DNA from: JAFGMC01 sp963540515
GTDB taxonomy: Bacteria; Pseudomonadota; Alphaproteobacteria; Rs-D84
Length of the DNA: 64,000 nucleotides
NCBI GenBank assembly: GCA_963540515.1
Contig: CAUTNA010000001.1
Coordinates: 62,001 to 126,000, forward strand
Direction: 5' to 3'
Every line of letters starts with the position of its first letter. The stretch's first letter is position 1. Both the position numbers and the translations under genes were made by a program. Under the pieces are notes generated by a model. The model was not told where the DNA came from. It saw only the letters and a program-made list of their open reading frames with translations, and did not search any database. This document shows, piece by piece, positions 53,204-62,493 of the stretch.

Positions 53204-55192
53204 ATGAAGTTTAGTAAAAAAATATTAAATAGTTTTATTGAATTACCATCTAATTGGATAGATTTAATGGAAGATGTTGGGTTAGAAGTAAAATCTTTTG
53301 ATGGTAAAGATATAATGAATTTAGAGTTGCTTGCAAATAGAGGTGATCATTATTGTTATATAGGGCTTGCAATAGAAATTTTTGGCAGAACTAATCAAAA
53401 AATTAATTTTAGACCATCTTTAAATTTATTTGAAAAAGAGCCAGAATTTATAACTTATGATAAGTATTTGAAATATAATAATATAAATTACTTTTTTAAT
53501 ATAGAAACAGATAAATGCTTAGCTTATTCTTTGACTCCTTATTCTATAGATTTTTTAAAAGATGTTAGTGATGATTATAAGTATATGTTAGAAGTAAGTG
53601 ATATTAATGTAATTCACCCTGCTATAGATGTTACAAATATTGTTATGTTAGAACTTGGACAACCTTCTCATGTTTATGATAAAGATAAGATAGTTGGAAA
53701 AATACACATTAGAGATTCAAAAAAAGGAGAAAAAGCAGATTTGTTTTTTCATAAAGAGAGTGTGGAATTACCAGAAGGAATTTGTGTTATAGCTGATGAT
53801 GAAAAAATTTTGTGTATAGGAGGAGTTATAGGTTGTAAAGGAGCAGAAGTAGATAAAAATACAAAGAATATAGTTTTTGAAACTGCTTTGTTTGATCCTG
53901 TTAGTATTAGAAAAACAGAAAGATTTTTATTAGATAAACCAACAATTGCAGCGCAAATTTTTGAAAGAGGTGCAAGTTTGGATAATATTAAAAGAGCTTC
54001 TGAGAGAGCTTTATTTTTGTTTAATGAAATAGGTATAAAAAAATCTGATAGTTATCAGTATATGTACAATAAAGAAATTTCTTTTCAAAAAAGCTTTCCT
54101 TTGCCAGATATATCAAAAGCTTTATCTATAGATTTAAATAAAGATGAAATTATAAATATTTTATCAAGATACGGTTTTATTATAAAAAATAATATCTGTT
54201 TTGTACCTAGTTCTAGGGTTTGGGATATTATGGATCCTGTTGATTTGATTGAAGAAGTTGCTAGGTCCATTGGATATAATAATCTTCCATCAAAACTTCC
54301 CATAGCATTAATTGGAGGATTAGAAAATTATAAAGAGATAAGAAAGTCAAAAGTAAATTCATATTTGGTAAATAATGGTTTTTTTGAGGTTTTTACAGAT
54401 AATTTATATTCTTTAAAACATTCTAATTTATCACCTATAAAAGAACATATAAAAATAGAAAATAGTGTTGATGGTGGTTATAGTTTTATGAAAAATAATA
54501 CTATTGTACAAGCTACTCAACTTATATCTAAAAATATTTCTATGAAAACAAAAGAGATCTATGCTTTTGAATGGGGAAAAGTTTTTTATTCTGATTATAG
54601 TGAGCATGAAAAGTTATGGGGTGTTTTAAACTCTGAACTAGGTATTTCTATTATGAAATTGAAAGGAATTTTAATTGGACTTTTAAATTCTATAGATTTA
54701 GATTTTTCCTTTGATTATTATCAGGAATCCGACAATAAAGAGTTTTCTCTTCTTGTTCCTAAAAGAAGAGCTAAGATTATATCTAATGGAATTGAGTTAG
54801 GTTTTTTTGGAGAAATTAAACAAAATTTATTATTAGATTTTGATTGTAAAAATATTAGACCTTCATATTTTTGTTTTGATGTATTAAAATTGTTAAATAT
54901 AGAAGAAAGAGAATTTATTTATAAATCACCTTCTAATTTGATTCAATCAACAAGAAGTATATCTTTAGATATTCCTTTTGGTTTAAATTCTGATAAAGTT
55001 ATCAATTTTATATTTCAAAAATATGATTTTATATCTGATATAAAAATAACTGATATATATGAAAAAGAAAAATCTAGGAATTTAACATTTTTATTAGAGT
55101 TTTCTGGTACAAAATCAACTGCTGATATAAATTCTTTAATACTTGAGATTATGGATGAATCAAAAGAATATATAAATAATATTAATAATTAA
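53204..55192 (+). CDS. pheT: Phenylalanyl-tRNA synthetase beta subunit lacking the N-terminal tRNA-binding domain
   Basis: 662 aa, against about 790-800 usually. The first ~33 residues match the PheT start (MKFSKKILNSFIEL...DVGLEVKSFD). The sequence then jumps straight to IMNLELLANRGDHYCYIGLAIEIFG, which in normal PheT comes after the ~110-residue EMAP/OB-fold domain (B2). The rest is present: the B3/B4 editing region (NVIHPAIDVTNIVMLELGQPSHVYD; FETALFDPVSIRKTERF), B5 (VWDIMDPVDLIEEVARSIGYNNLP), the catalytic-like B6-B7, and the C-terminal FDX-ACB anticodon domain. A PheT-type EMAP domain is found instead on MetG (63026-63355). Confidence 0.93.
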   Translation: MKFSKKILNSFIELPSNWIDLMEDVGLEVKSFDGKDIMNLELLANRGDHYCYIGLAIEIFGRTNQKINFRPSLNLFEKEPEFITYDKYLKYNNINYFFNIETDKCLAYSLTPYSIDFLKDVSDDYKYMLEVSDINVIHPAIDVTNIVMLELGQPSHVYDKDKIVGKIHIRDSKKGEKADLFFHKESVELPEGICVIADDEKILCIGGVIGCKGAEVDKNTKNIVFETALFDPVSIRKTERFLLDKPTIAAQIFERGASLDNIKRASERALFLFNEIGIKKSDSYQYMYNKEISFQKSFPLPDISKALSIDLNKDEIINILSRYGFIIKNNICFVPSSRVWDIMDPVDLIEEVARSIGYNNLPSKLPIALIGGLENYKEIRKSKVNSYLVNNGFFEVFTDNLYSLKHSNLSPIKEHIKIENSVDGGYSFMKNNTIVQATQLISKNISMKTKEIYAFEWGKVFYSDYSEHEKLWGVLNSELGISIMKLKGILIGLLNSIDLDFSFDYYQESDNKEFSLLVPKRRAKIISNGIELGFFGEIKQNLLLDFDCKNIRPSYFCFDVLKLLNIEEREFIYKSPSNLIQSTRSISLDIPFGLNSDKVINFIFQKYDFISDIKITDIYEKEKSRNLTFLLEFSGTKSTADINSLILEIMDESKEYINNINN

Positions 55193-55197
55193 TTATT

Positions 55198-55833
55198 TTA
55201 AATTGTTTTTTTACTATATTCACACCATTTAATTACTGGGCATTTATCGCATTTTGGTTTTAAAGCTTTACATACATAACGACCGTGTAATACCATTACA
55301 TGATTAGTAATATAGTGATATTTTTTAGGTATTATATATAAAAGTTTTTTCTCTACTTTTTCTGGTGTATTGTCTAGTTCATCCACCCAATTAAACCTAT
55401 GGGATAATCTAAATACATGAGTGTCTACACCAATATTTGGTTCTCCCCATAACACATTTGTAACAACATTTGCTGTTTTCTGACCAATTCCAGGTAATTT
55501 AACAAGTTCATCTCTACTCTTAGGAATTATAGAGTCCATCTCTAATAGTTTTTTTGATAAAGCAATTATATTTTTAGCTTTATTATTAAAAAAAGAGATT
55601 TGATTTATATAGGTTTTTAATTTTTCTTCACCAAGTTTAACCATTTTCAATGGTGTATCTGCTACTTTAAATAAACTAGGAGTAATTTCATTTACTTTTT
55701 TATCAGTTGCTTGTGCAGATAAAATTACAGAAACTATAAAAGTGAACTCATTAACTGAAAAGAGTTCACTTTTTATATTCATATTAATAGTTGGAGGTAT
55801 TTTTGTAAAAAATATATTAGGTGTAAGTTTCAT
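55198..55833 (-). CDS. nth: Endonuclease III
   Basis: 211-aa bifunctional DNA glycosylase/AP lyase for oxidised pyrimidines. The helix-hairpin-helix with catalytic Lys is KLPGIGQKTANVVTNV, the catalytic Asp lies in IGVDTHVFRLSHRF, and the 4Fe-4S cluster ligands are in CKALKPKCDKCPVIKWC. FTFIVSVILSAQATDKKVNEIT is also typical. It overlaps ileS by 4 bases and so lies under the ileS attenuator. Confidence 0.97.
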   Translation of the reverse strand: MKLTPNIFFTKIPPTINMNIKSELFSVNEFTFIVSVILSAQATDKKVNEITPSLFKVADTPLKMVKLGEEKLKTYINQISFFNNKAKNIIALSKKLLEMDSIIPKSRDELVKLPGIGQKTANVVTNVLWGEPNIGVDTHVFRLSHRFNWVDELDNTPEKVEKKLLYIIPKKYHYITNHVMVLHGRYVCKALKPKCDKCPVIKWCEYSKKTI

Positions 55834-58800
55834 TTTATTTTTTCAATTTTAATACCAAATTTATGATCTTCTATATTAATAAAAGTATCAGCATTATCAG
55901 ATTTTTCTATATTTATTACTAAAGCTTCTTTTTTTATTTTATCATGATATTTTATAATAGATTCTGATAATTCACTATCACAAGAATATTTTAAATTTAT
56001 TCTATCCGATACATCGAGATCTAAATTTTTCCTAGTTTCTTGAATAAATCTTAGAACATCATTCGCAATACCTTCTTGATAGAGTTCTTTTGATATATTT
56101 ATATCCATAATTATTACAGCTGTATTATCTGGAAGAACTTCACAAGCTTCTATATTATTTTTAATACTTAACTTTATTTCGAATTCATCACTATTTAATT
56201 CTATTTCTTCATTATTGATTAGAATAACAATTTTATCATCTTTATATTTATACTTACCATTCTTTACAGCTGGTATAATATCTTTCAATTTAGATCCAAG
56301 ACGTAATCCTATTTTTGGTGTTATTAAATATATATATGATTCTGCAAAACTATCTATATCATTTAAATATTCTATTTCTTTTACATTCAGTTCGTCCGTT
56401 ATAAGTTTTGAATATTTGCTTAAATCTATACCGACTATAGTTATTTTTGAAAGAGGTAATCGATTACGTAGTTTATATTTTTCTCTTATAAGTTTACCAA
56501 CACTTATAACTGTTTGAATTTTTCTCATATCATCTAAAAGACTAGTTTTTTTATATTTTTTATTTAAATCAAATCTTTCAAAGAATACGCTTGTTCCTAC
56601 TAAATTTTTATAAATATATTCTGATATGAATGGAGCAAAAGGTGCTAATAATTTACAAAATTCAATTAAAACTTTATAAAGTACATTAAAAGCTTTTATA
56701 TCTTCATTCCAAAATCTTTCTCTATTTCTTCTTATATACCAATTATTCAAAATGTCTAAGAATTTAACAAATTCTCTGATAGCAACATCTGGTTTATAAT
56801 TAGATATAGAATCATGTACAATTTCTTCCAATAAATTTAATTCTTCTAATATATATTTATCTAATAAATCTTCACTTTCTGAATCTGTTTTGGCTGTTAT
56901 ATTACTTGCGTTGGCATATAAACTAAAGAAGTGATAAGCACTCCAAAGTGGAGATAAAATAGTTTTAGTTGTTTCATAAATAAATTTTCCTTCTTTATCA
57001 ATTGGTACTGGTTCTGCTTTTAAAAAGTTGCTACCAAGCAAATATAATCGTGTAGAATCTGCGCCATAAGTATCTAATATTTTTATAGGATCAGAGTAGT
57101 TGCCTAAAGATTTTGATAACTTCTTTTTATTTTCATCAACTAAATGTCCATTTGCAGATATGGTTTTAAAAGCTTCTCTATCAAATAAAGCTGTTGATAA
57201 TACCATTAAAGTATAAAACCAACCACGAGTTTGATCTTGACCTTCAACTATGTAATCTGATTTATAGTTAATATTTTCAACCTCTTCTTTATTTTCAAAA
57301 GGATAATGTTTGTATGCAAAAGGCATAGAGCCAGATTCAAACCAAGCATCCAATACATCAGGTATTCTTTCCCAACCATCTTTTTTTAATTTATCAAGAG
57401 TTGCTCTATGTAAATCTGTTATTTTTACTTCAAAAAATTCTTCTAATTCTTTTATAGATCCAAATACTTTATAGTTACCATCTTTTGTCCATATTGGAAG
57501 AGGTACTCCCCAAAATCTGTTTCTTGAAATTCCCCAAGGACGTGCATTTTCTATCCAAGATTCAAATCTATTTCCAGCAGATTTCCAATCAACATTTTTA
57601 TTATTTTTTATTAATTTTTCTTTTATTTTTGGAACATTTATATACCAAGCTGATGTTGCTCTGTAAATTAATTTCTTTTTACTTCTTGGACTAAAAGGAT
57701 AAGAATGTTTATGGTTTTCTTTTTGTACTAAATTCCCTTTTTCCTTTAATTTATTAATAATTAAAGGGTTTGCTTCAAAAATATTTAATCCAGCAAAATC
57801 CAAAACATCTTTTGTAAAATTACCATAATCATCAACATTTACAATTATTGGAAAATTCAAATCTAGTTTTTTTATCTCAATATAATCTATTTCTCCAAAA
57901 GCTGGTGCAATATGAACTATACCCGTTCCATCTGTATCACTAACATAATCAGCGTTGATAACAGTATATAAATAAGTATTGTTGTATTCTTTTATATAAT
58001 AATCAAATAAAGGTTTATATTTTAAACCAACAAGTTCTGAACCATTAATTTCTTTAATTTTATCAGCTTTTTCAAAGAAACAAGAATAATGTTTTTCCCT
58101 TCCTTTAGATACTATATATTCAATACCATCTTTTTTAAACACAGAATATTTTAACTTCTTATTAATTGCTAAAGCTGAGTTTGCAGGTAGTGTCCATGGT
58201 GTTGTTGTCCATGCTAAAATACGTCTTTTATCTTCTAATTCAAACCAAACAGTTACAGTTTCATCTATGATGTCTTGATATTCACTTGATGCTTCACTAT
58301 TTGATATAATGGTACCAAGTGCCCAATCATATGGATTAACTTTAAAATCCTTGTATAATAAACCGTTATCATAAAGTTTTTTTAAAGCCCATATTACAGA
58401 TTCCATATAATCTACATTCATTGTGTTATAGACTTTATCATCTTCTATTTCTACCCATCTACCTATTCTTTTTAGATAATCTTTCCATTCATTAACATAT
58501 TTCATCACTCCGTTTCTACACATATCACAAAACTTCTCAATTCCAAGCTCTGAAACCAATTCTTTGGTTTGTTTTCCTGTTGATTTTTCAACCATAACTT
58601 CTGTTGGAAGACCATGAACATCCCATCCAAGTTTATGAATAACTTTTTTACCCAACATATTATTATATCTACAAACTAAATCTTTCATGCTAGATACACC
58701 AAGGTGTCCCATATGTGGAATAGAAGAAGGTGTTGCAGGACCATCAAATAATATAAAATTATCGCCTTTTTTATTAGACTCGGTTACTTTTTTAAAAGTA

Positions 58801-58880
58801 TCATTTTCTTCCCAATATTTTGTTATTTCTTTATCTATATTTGTGAAATTTACTTTTGCTTCTGTTTTAGGATATGTCAT
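55830..58880 (-). CDS. ileS: Isoleucyl-tRNA synthetase, type 2 (eukaryote/archaea-like)
   Basis: 1016-aa class I synthetase. HIGH is PHMGHLG, with FDGPATPSS before it and HKLGWDVHGLPTEVMVEK after it; KMSKS is KKLSKSLGNYSDP. The CP1 editing domain contains AWTTTPWTLPANSALAI and the DGTGIVHIAPAFGEIDY region. The length and these blocks fit the type 2 IleRS shared by eukaryotes, Rickettsiales and mupirocin-resistant bacteria rather than E. coli's type 1. AAGGA stands 7 bases before the ATG. Expression is probably controlled by the leader peptide and terminator immediately upstream. Confidence 0.95.
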   Translation of the reverse strand: MTYPKTEAKVNFTNIDKEITKYWEENDTFKKVTESNKKGDNFILFDGPATPSSIPHMGHLGVSSMKDLVCRYNNMLGKKVIHKLGWDVHGLPTEVMVEKSTGKQTKELVSELGIEKFCDMCRNGVMKYVNEWKDYLKRIGRWVEIEDDKVYNTMNVDYMESVIWALKKLYDNGLLYKDFKVNPYDWALGTIISNSEASSEYQDIIDETVTVWFELEDKRRILAWTTTPWTLPANSALAINKKLKYSVFKKDGIEYIVSKGREKHYSCFFEKADKIKEINGSELVGLKYKPLFDYYIKEYNNTYLYTVINADYVSDTDGTGIVHIAPAFGEIDYIEIKKLDLNFPIIVNVDDYGNFTKDVLDFAGLNIFEANPLIINKLKEKGNLVQKENHKHSYPFSPRSKKKLIYRATSAWYINVPKIKEKLIKNNKNVDWKSAGNRFESWIENARPWGISRNRFWGVPLPIWTKDGNYKVFGSIKELEEFFEVKITDLHRATLDKLKKDGWERIPDVLDAWFESGSMPFAYKHYPFENKEEVENINYKSDYIVEGQDQTRGWFYTLMVLSTALFDREAFKTISANGHLVDENKKKLSKSLGNYSDPIKILDTYGADSTRLYLLGSNFLKAEPVPIDKEGKFIYETTKTILSPLWSAYHFFSLYANASNITAKTDSESEDLLDKYILEELNLLEEIVHDSISNYKPDVAIREFVKFLDILNNWYIRRNRERFWNEDIKAFNVLYKVLIEFCKLLAPFAPFISEYIYKNLVGTSVFFERFDLNKKYKKTSLLDDMRKIQTVISVGKLIREKYKLRNRLPLSKITIVGIDLSKYSKLITDELNVKEIEYLNDIDSFAESYIYLITPKIGLRLGSKLKDIIPAVKNGKYKYKDDKIVILINNEEIELNSDEFEIKLSIKNNIEACEVLPDNTAVIIMDINISKELYQEGIANDVLRFIQETRKNLDLDVSDRINLKYSCDSELSESIIKYHDKIKKEALVINIEKSDNADTFINIEDHKFGIKIEKIK

Positions 58881-58903
58881 TTTTCATTCCTTATTTTTTA
58901 TAT

Positions 58904-58926
58904 AAAAAAAGGCACCAAAAAGTGCC
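58904..58926 (-). terminator. Attenuator terminator in the ileS leader
   Basis: On the minus strand GGCAC (58926-58922), loop TTTTTG, GTGCC (58915-58911), then seven T. It lies only ~24 bases before the ileS start codon, between leader peptide and gene. An alternative pairing of AAAAGTCCTGT (58951-58941) with ACGGGGCACTTTT, with two bulged bases, would destroy it, so it can act as a switch. Confidence 0.75.
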
Positions 58927-58949
58927 CCGTAAATTTTTATACAGGACTT

Positions 58950-58985
58950 TTAAATTTTTATGATAATTATTTCTCTAATACTCAT
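58950..58985 (-). CDS. Leader peptide of ileS, rich in isoleucine codons
   Basis: ATG at 58985 to TAA at 58950 encodes MSIREIIIIKI: six of eleven residues are Ile, with four Ile codons in a row (ATA ATT ATC ATA), so all three Ile codons are used. It ends 24 bases before the terminator hairpin of the ileS leader, and the stop codon overlaps the left arm of the proposed antiterminator. This is the classic arrangement of ribosome-mediated attenuation: stalling on Ile codons when charged tRNA-Ile is scarce would favour read-through into ileS. No strong ribosome site precedes it, and the 5' leader may be very short. Not homologous to a family I know. Confidence 0.7.
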   Translation of the reverse strand: MSIREIIIIKI

Positions 58986-58994
58986 CAATTGTAA

Positions 58995-59030
58995 ATTATA
59001 TATAATAACTGATAAAAATCAATATGTAAA
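58995..59030 (-). promoter_or_regulatory. Promoter region of the ileS leader
   Basis: Two overlapping choices on the minus strand: TTTACA (59030-59025) with TATTAT (59007-59002), 17-base spacer; or TTGATT (59022-59017) with TATAAT (59000-58995), 16-base spacer. Both start just before the leader-peptide ATG at 58985. Read-through from tRNA-Thr is also possible. Confidence 0.5.
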
Positions 59031-59106
59031 TGGTGCCGATTATAGGATTTGAACCTACGACCCTCTCATTACGAATGAGATGCTCTACCAACTGAGCTAA
59101 ATCGGC
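59031..59106 (-). tRNA. tRNA-Thr (anticodon CGT)
   Basis: 76 nt with encoded CCA. The acceptor GCCGATT/AATCGGC is fully paired, the anticodon stem TCTCA/TGAGA encloses TTCGTAA, anticodon CGT (ACG codons), and the T arm is GTAGG-TTCAAAT-CCTAT. It lies between mnmG and the ileS leader. Confidence 0.97.
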
Positions 59107-59119
59107 ATTTACTTGAATA

Positions 59120-60793
59120 TTAAGATAAGCGATTATATTTTTCTAGTTTTATTTTTCTTAAAACAACCATTATACCTGCTGGTGTGATTCCGGGTATTTT
59201 TGATAAATCTGCAATTGTCTCTGGTCTTGTAAAAGACAATTTTTCAACAAGTTCATTAGTTAATCCTGGAATATTTGTATACTGAAATTTTTCTGGAATT
59301 TTAATATTTTTATCTTTGTTGTAATTTTCTATTTCTCTTTTATTTCTATCAATATAACCTGAATAAATTAAATCGTTATCTTTAATTATATTTATTTTCT
59401 TACTATATTTAATATTAAACTCTTCCTTTGTTATCAGATTTAAATCTAGAGCTATTTTTCCAAGTCTTTCAATTGCATTATCTGATCTTAAAGAAAGTCT
59501 ATATTCTGATCTTGATGTAAACATTCTATATGGTTCATTAATTCCTATTGTTGTAATATCATTTATCATTACTCCTATCATAGAATTAGTTCTATCTAAA
59601 TTTAGATATTTATTAGAATTTAAAGAATATATAGCAGCATTAGCACCTGCTACTAATCCTTGACTTGCTGCTTCCTCATATCCAGAAGTTCCATTAATTT
59701 GACCTGCAAAAAATAATCCTGGTATATCTTTTGATTCTAAAGTTGATTTTATCATTCTTGGATCTATTGAATCATATTCAATTGCATAACCATATCTTGC
59801 TATTTCTACATTTTCAAGTCCATTTATCATTCGTATCCATTTATCTTGAAGCTCTTTAGAAAAACTTGTTGATATTCCATTTGGGTAAACTAAATTACTC
59901 TCTAATCCTTCTGGTTCTAAAAAGACATGATGAGAATTATGGTTTGGAAATTTCATAACTTTATCTTCTAAAGATGGACAATATCTCGGACCTGTTCCTG
60001 TTATATTTCCGTTATACATAGGTGCATATTTTATATTATCTTTTATAAAGTTATGAATTTTTTCATTTGTCTTAGTTATATAGCAATTTATTGTTTTATT
60101 ATTCAGATTTATATTTGTTAATCCTGAAAAAAAATCATGTTCTTTATCACTTTCTTGGATTTCACACATATTATAATTTATAGAATCTTTATATAGTCTT
60201 GCCGGAGTTCCAGTTTTTAGTCTAATTATTGGAAAACCAGCTTCAGTAAGTATCTTAGATATATTTTTATCTGATTTTTGATATTTATTATCCTCCAATA
60301 TTCTTCCTGACTCTATTCTGTCTTCACCCATATGAATAAGTCCATTTAGAAAAGTTCCTGTGGTAATAACAATTGCTTTTGATAAAATTTTATTATTAAC
60401 AATTTTATTATTTAAATCTAAATCATATACAGATTCATATATGATAGATAGATTTTTGTATTTATTTAAAATATTAAGCATATTTTGCGAATAAAGTTTT
60501 CTATCAACTTGAGCTCTTAATGCTTGAGTTGCTGCTCCATGAGTTGAATTTAAAAGTCTCCAGTGAATTGATGATAAATCGGCAACATAAGGCATAATTC
60601 CACCAAACGCATCTATTTCTGAAATAAGTTGTGTTTTTCCAAGCCCTCCAATACTAGGATTACAAGAAAGTGCCCCAATATCAGTTTCTTGTTGAGTTAT
60701 AAGTGCTACTTTTAATCCAATTCTTGCAACTGCTGTTGATGCTTCAATCCCAGCGTGCCCTGCTCCTATAACAACTACGTCAAAATCATACAT
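59120..60793 (-). CDS. mnmG: tRNA uridine 5-carboxymethylaminomethyl modification enzyme MnmG (GidA)
   Basis: FAD-dependent enzyme that with MnmE modifies wobble U34. The FAD start is DVVVIGAGHAGIEAST, followed by GALSCNPSIGGLGKTQLISEIDAFGG and RALRAQVDR. GTFLNGLIHMGEDRIESGR, RLKTGTPARL, GPRYCPSLEDKVMKFP and GFASQGLVAGANAA-like EEAASQGLVAGANAA are intact. The end ETIADLSKIPGITPAGIMVVLRKIK is the usual C-terminus. At 557 aa it is about 60 shorter than common MnmG, lost from internal loops, not from the end. It is not near rsmG/parAB, so this is not an origin-type locus. Confidence 0.95.
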   Translation of the reverse strand: MYDFDVVVIGAGHAGIEASTAVARIGLKVALITQQETDIGALSCNPSIGGLGKTQLISEIDAFGGIMPYVADLSSIHWRLLNSTHGAATQALRAQVDRKLYSQNMLNILNKYKNLSIIYESVYDLDLNNKIVNNKILSKAIVITTGTFLNGLIHMGEDRIESGRILEDNKYQKSDKNISKILTEAGFPIIRLKTGTPARLYKDSINYNMCEIQESDKEHDFFSGLTNINLNNKTINCYITKTNEKIHNFIKDNIKYAPMYNGNITGTGPRYCPSLEDKVMKFPNHNSHHVFLEPEGLESNLVYPNGISTSFSKELQDKWIRMINGLENVEIARYGYAIEYDSIDPRMIKSTLESKDIPGLFFAGQINGTSGYEEAASQGLVAGANAAIYSLNSNKYLNLDRTNSMIGVMINDITTIGINEPYRMFTSRSEYRLSLRSDNAIERLGKIALDLNLITKEEFNIKYSKKINIIKDNDLIYSGYIDRNKREIENYNKDKNIKIPEKFQYTNIPGLTNELVEKLSFTRPETIADLSKIPGITPAGIMVVLRKIKLEKYNRLS

Positions 60794-60796
60794 TTT

Positions 60797-61525
60797 TTAA
60801 AAGCGTCCCATTGCTCCATTTACATGGATTGTTTGACCACTTATGTAAGATGCCTCATTTGAGGCTAAAAACACACAAAGGTTTGCAACATCTTCGGGTT
60901 CTCCAAATCTTGCTGCTGGTATTTGTGCAAGATATGATTTTTTTAGATCTTCCGGTAAAATATCTGTCATAGGTGTTTTTATAAATCCTGGAGCGATGCA
61001 ATTTGCTGTGATGTTTCTAGAGGCTACTTCTGTTGCTATAGATTTTGTCATTGCAATAATTCCACCTTTACTAGCTGCATAATTAGCTTGACCAGGACCA
61101 CCAATTACTCCAATAATTGAAGACATATTTATAATTCTGCCAAATTTATTTTTAATCATTGGCATAATTACAGCTCTACATAATTTAAAAGTTGAACGTA
61201 AGTTTGTATTTATAACATCATCAAACATTTCGTCAGACATGCGCATTAAAAGAGTATCTTTTGTGATACCTGCATTATTTACTAAAATATCTATTTTACC
61301 AGTTTTTTCAATAGTTTCTTGTATTAAAGAGTCTGCATTATTTTCTTTAGAAATATCTTTAACTATTTTGATAAAAGAATCATCGAATTCTTCATTTAAT
61401 TTTTTTTCATTTCTTCCTGTTATAACAACTTTAGCTCCATTTTCTTTCATTTTTTGTGCAATTGATGCACCTATTCCACCTGTAGCTCCAGTTATTAAAA
61501 CAACTTTATTTTCTAAACTAAACAT
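60797..61525 (-). CDS. fabG: 3-oxoacyl-ACP reductase FabG
   Basis: 242-aa SDR enzyme of fatty acid elongation. NADPH site TGATGGIGASIA, NNAGITKDTLLMRM, catalytic Ser in INMSSIIGVIGGPGQANYAASKGG with Tyr and Lys, and PGFIKTPMTDIL. The end YISGQTIHVNGAMGRF is typical of FabG. It follows fabD by 10 bases and precedes mnmG by 3; acpP, the usual next gene, is missing here. Confidence 0.95.
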   Translation of the reverse strand: MFSLENKVVLITGATGGIGASIAQKMKENGAKVVITGRNEKKLNEEFDDSFIKIVKDISKENNADSLIQETIEKTGKIDILVNNAGITKDTLLMRMSDEMFDDVINTNLRSTFKLCRAVIMPMIKNKFGRIINMSSIIGVIGGPGQANYAASKGGIIAMTKSIATEVASRNITANCIAPGFIKTPMTDILPEDLKKSYLAQIPAARFGEPEDVANLCVFLASNEASYISGQTIHVNGAMGRF

Positions 61526-61535
61526 TTTATATCCT

Positions 61536-62435
61536 TTAAAGTTCTATTTTATTTGTTTTTATGTTTGAATTTGTTTTATTTATAAGTCCTGTTAATACAT
61601 TACCTGGTCCTATTTCAAAAGATTCTGTTATCCCTAATTTTGACATATTTAAAACACTTTCTCTCCAACGAACACCGTGTGTTATTTGATATAATAAAGC
61701 TTCTTTTATTTCTTCTACATTTTCAATTGGATTACATGTTTTATTAGAAATTAAAGGACAAATTGGTTTTTTTATTTCTATATTATTTAATGCTTCAGAC
61801 ATTTCTTTCTTTACAGGTTCCATTAGTTTTGAATGAGGTGAAACTGAAAGTGGTAATAACATAGCTCTTTTTGCTCCTTTTTCTTTTGATAGGTTCATAG
61901 CTAGTTCTATCGCTTCTTTTGAACCAGATATTACGATTTGTCCTGGTGAATTATCATTTGCTATATCACATACTGAATCATTTCCTATTCTTTTTTCAGC
62001 GTCTATACAAATTTCTTTTAATATTTCATAATCTAATCCAAGTATAACAGCCATAGCACCAGTACCAATTGGTACAGCTTTTTGCATTGAATTACCTCTA
62101 ATTCTAAGTAATATAGCTGTATTTTTTAAAGATATAGAATTAGTTGCACAGAGAGCTGTGTATTCTCCAAGAGAATGTCCTGCTACAAAATTTGGTGTTT
62201 CAAGATTTGCTACTCTATACATTGCAATTGATGTTGCCATAATTGCAGGTTGAACATTTGAGGTTAGCGTTAATTCTTCTATTGGACCATTAAAAATTAA
62301 TTCTGATAATTTTTGATTCAAAGCATCATCAACTTCATCAAAAACATCTTTTGCAATTTTATAGTTTTTATATAGTTCTTTTCCCATTCCAACAAATTGA
62401 CTTCCTTGACCTGGAAAAACATAAACTTTAGACAT
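61536..62435 (-). CDS. fabD: Malonyl-CoA:ACP transacylase FabD
   Basis: 299 aa. VFPGQGSQFVGMG at the start, the catalytic Ser in VAGHSLGEYTALC, the substrate Arg in LLRIRGNSMQKAVP, and the catalytic His in LSVSPHSKLMEP. The C-terminus has EIGPGNVLTGLIN. Loads malonyl groups on acyl carrier protein. It starts a fabD-fabG-mnmG unit on the minus strand. Confidence 0.96.
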   Translation of the reverse strand: MSKVYVFPGQGSQFVGMGKELYKNYKIAKDVFDEVDDALNQKLSELIFNGPIEELTLTSNVQPAIMATSIAMYRVANLETPNFVAGHSLGEYTALCATNSISLKNTAILLRIRGNSMQKAVPIGTGAMAVILGLDYEILKEICIDAEKRIGNDSVCDIANDNSPGQIVISGSKEAIELAMNLSKEKGAKRAMLLPLSVSPHSKLMEPVKKEMSEALNNIEIKKPICPLISNKTCNPIENVEEIKEALLYQITHGVRWRESVLNMSKLGITESFEIGPGNVLTGLINKTNSNIKTNKIEL

Positions 62436-62493
62436 ATTAATCCTTTTATAAGAACAGAAACATATTTCATGGTATCAAACGATATTTTATTAC

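Noticed and set aside
59120..60793. Replication origin next to mnmG (gidA)
   Set aside because: No rsmG, parAB, dnaA boxes or AT-rich origin-like gap is present; neighbours are fabG and tRNA-Thr.
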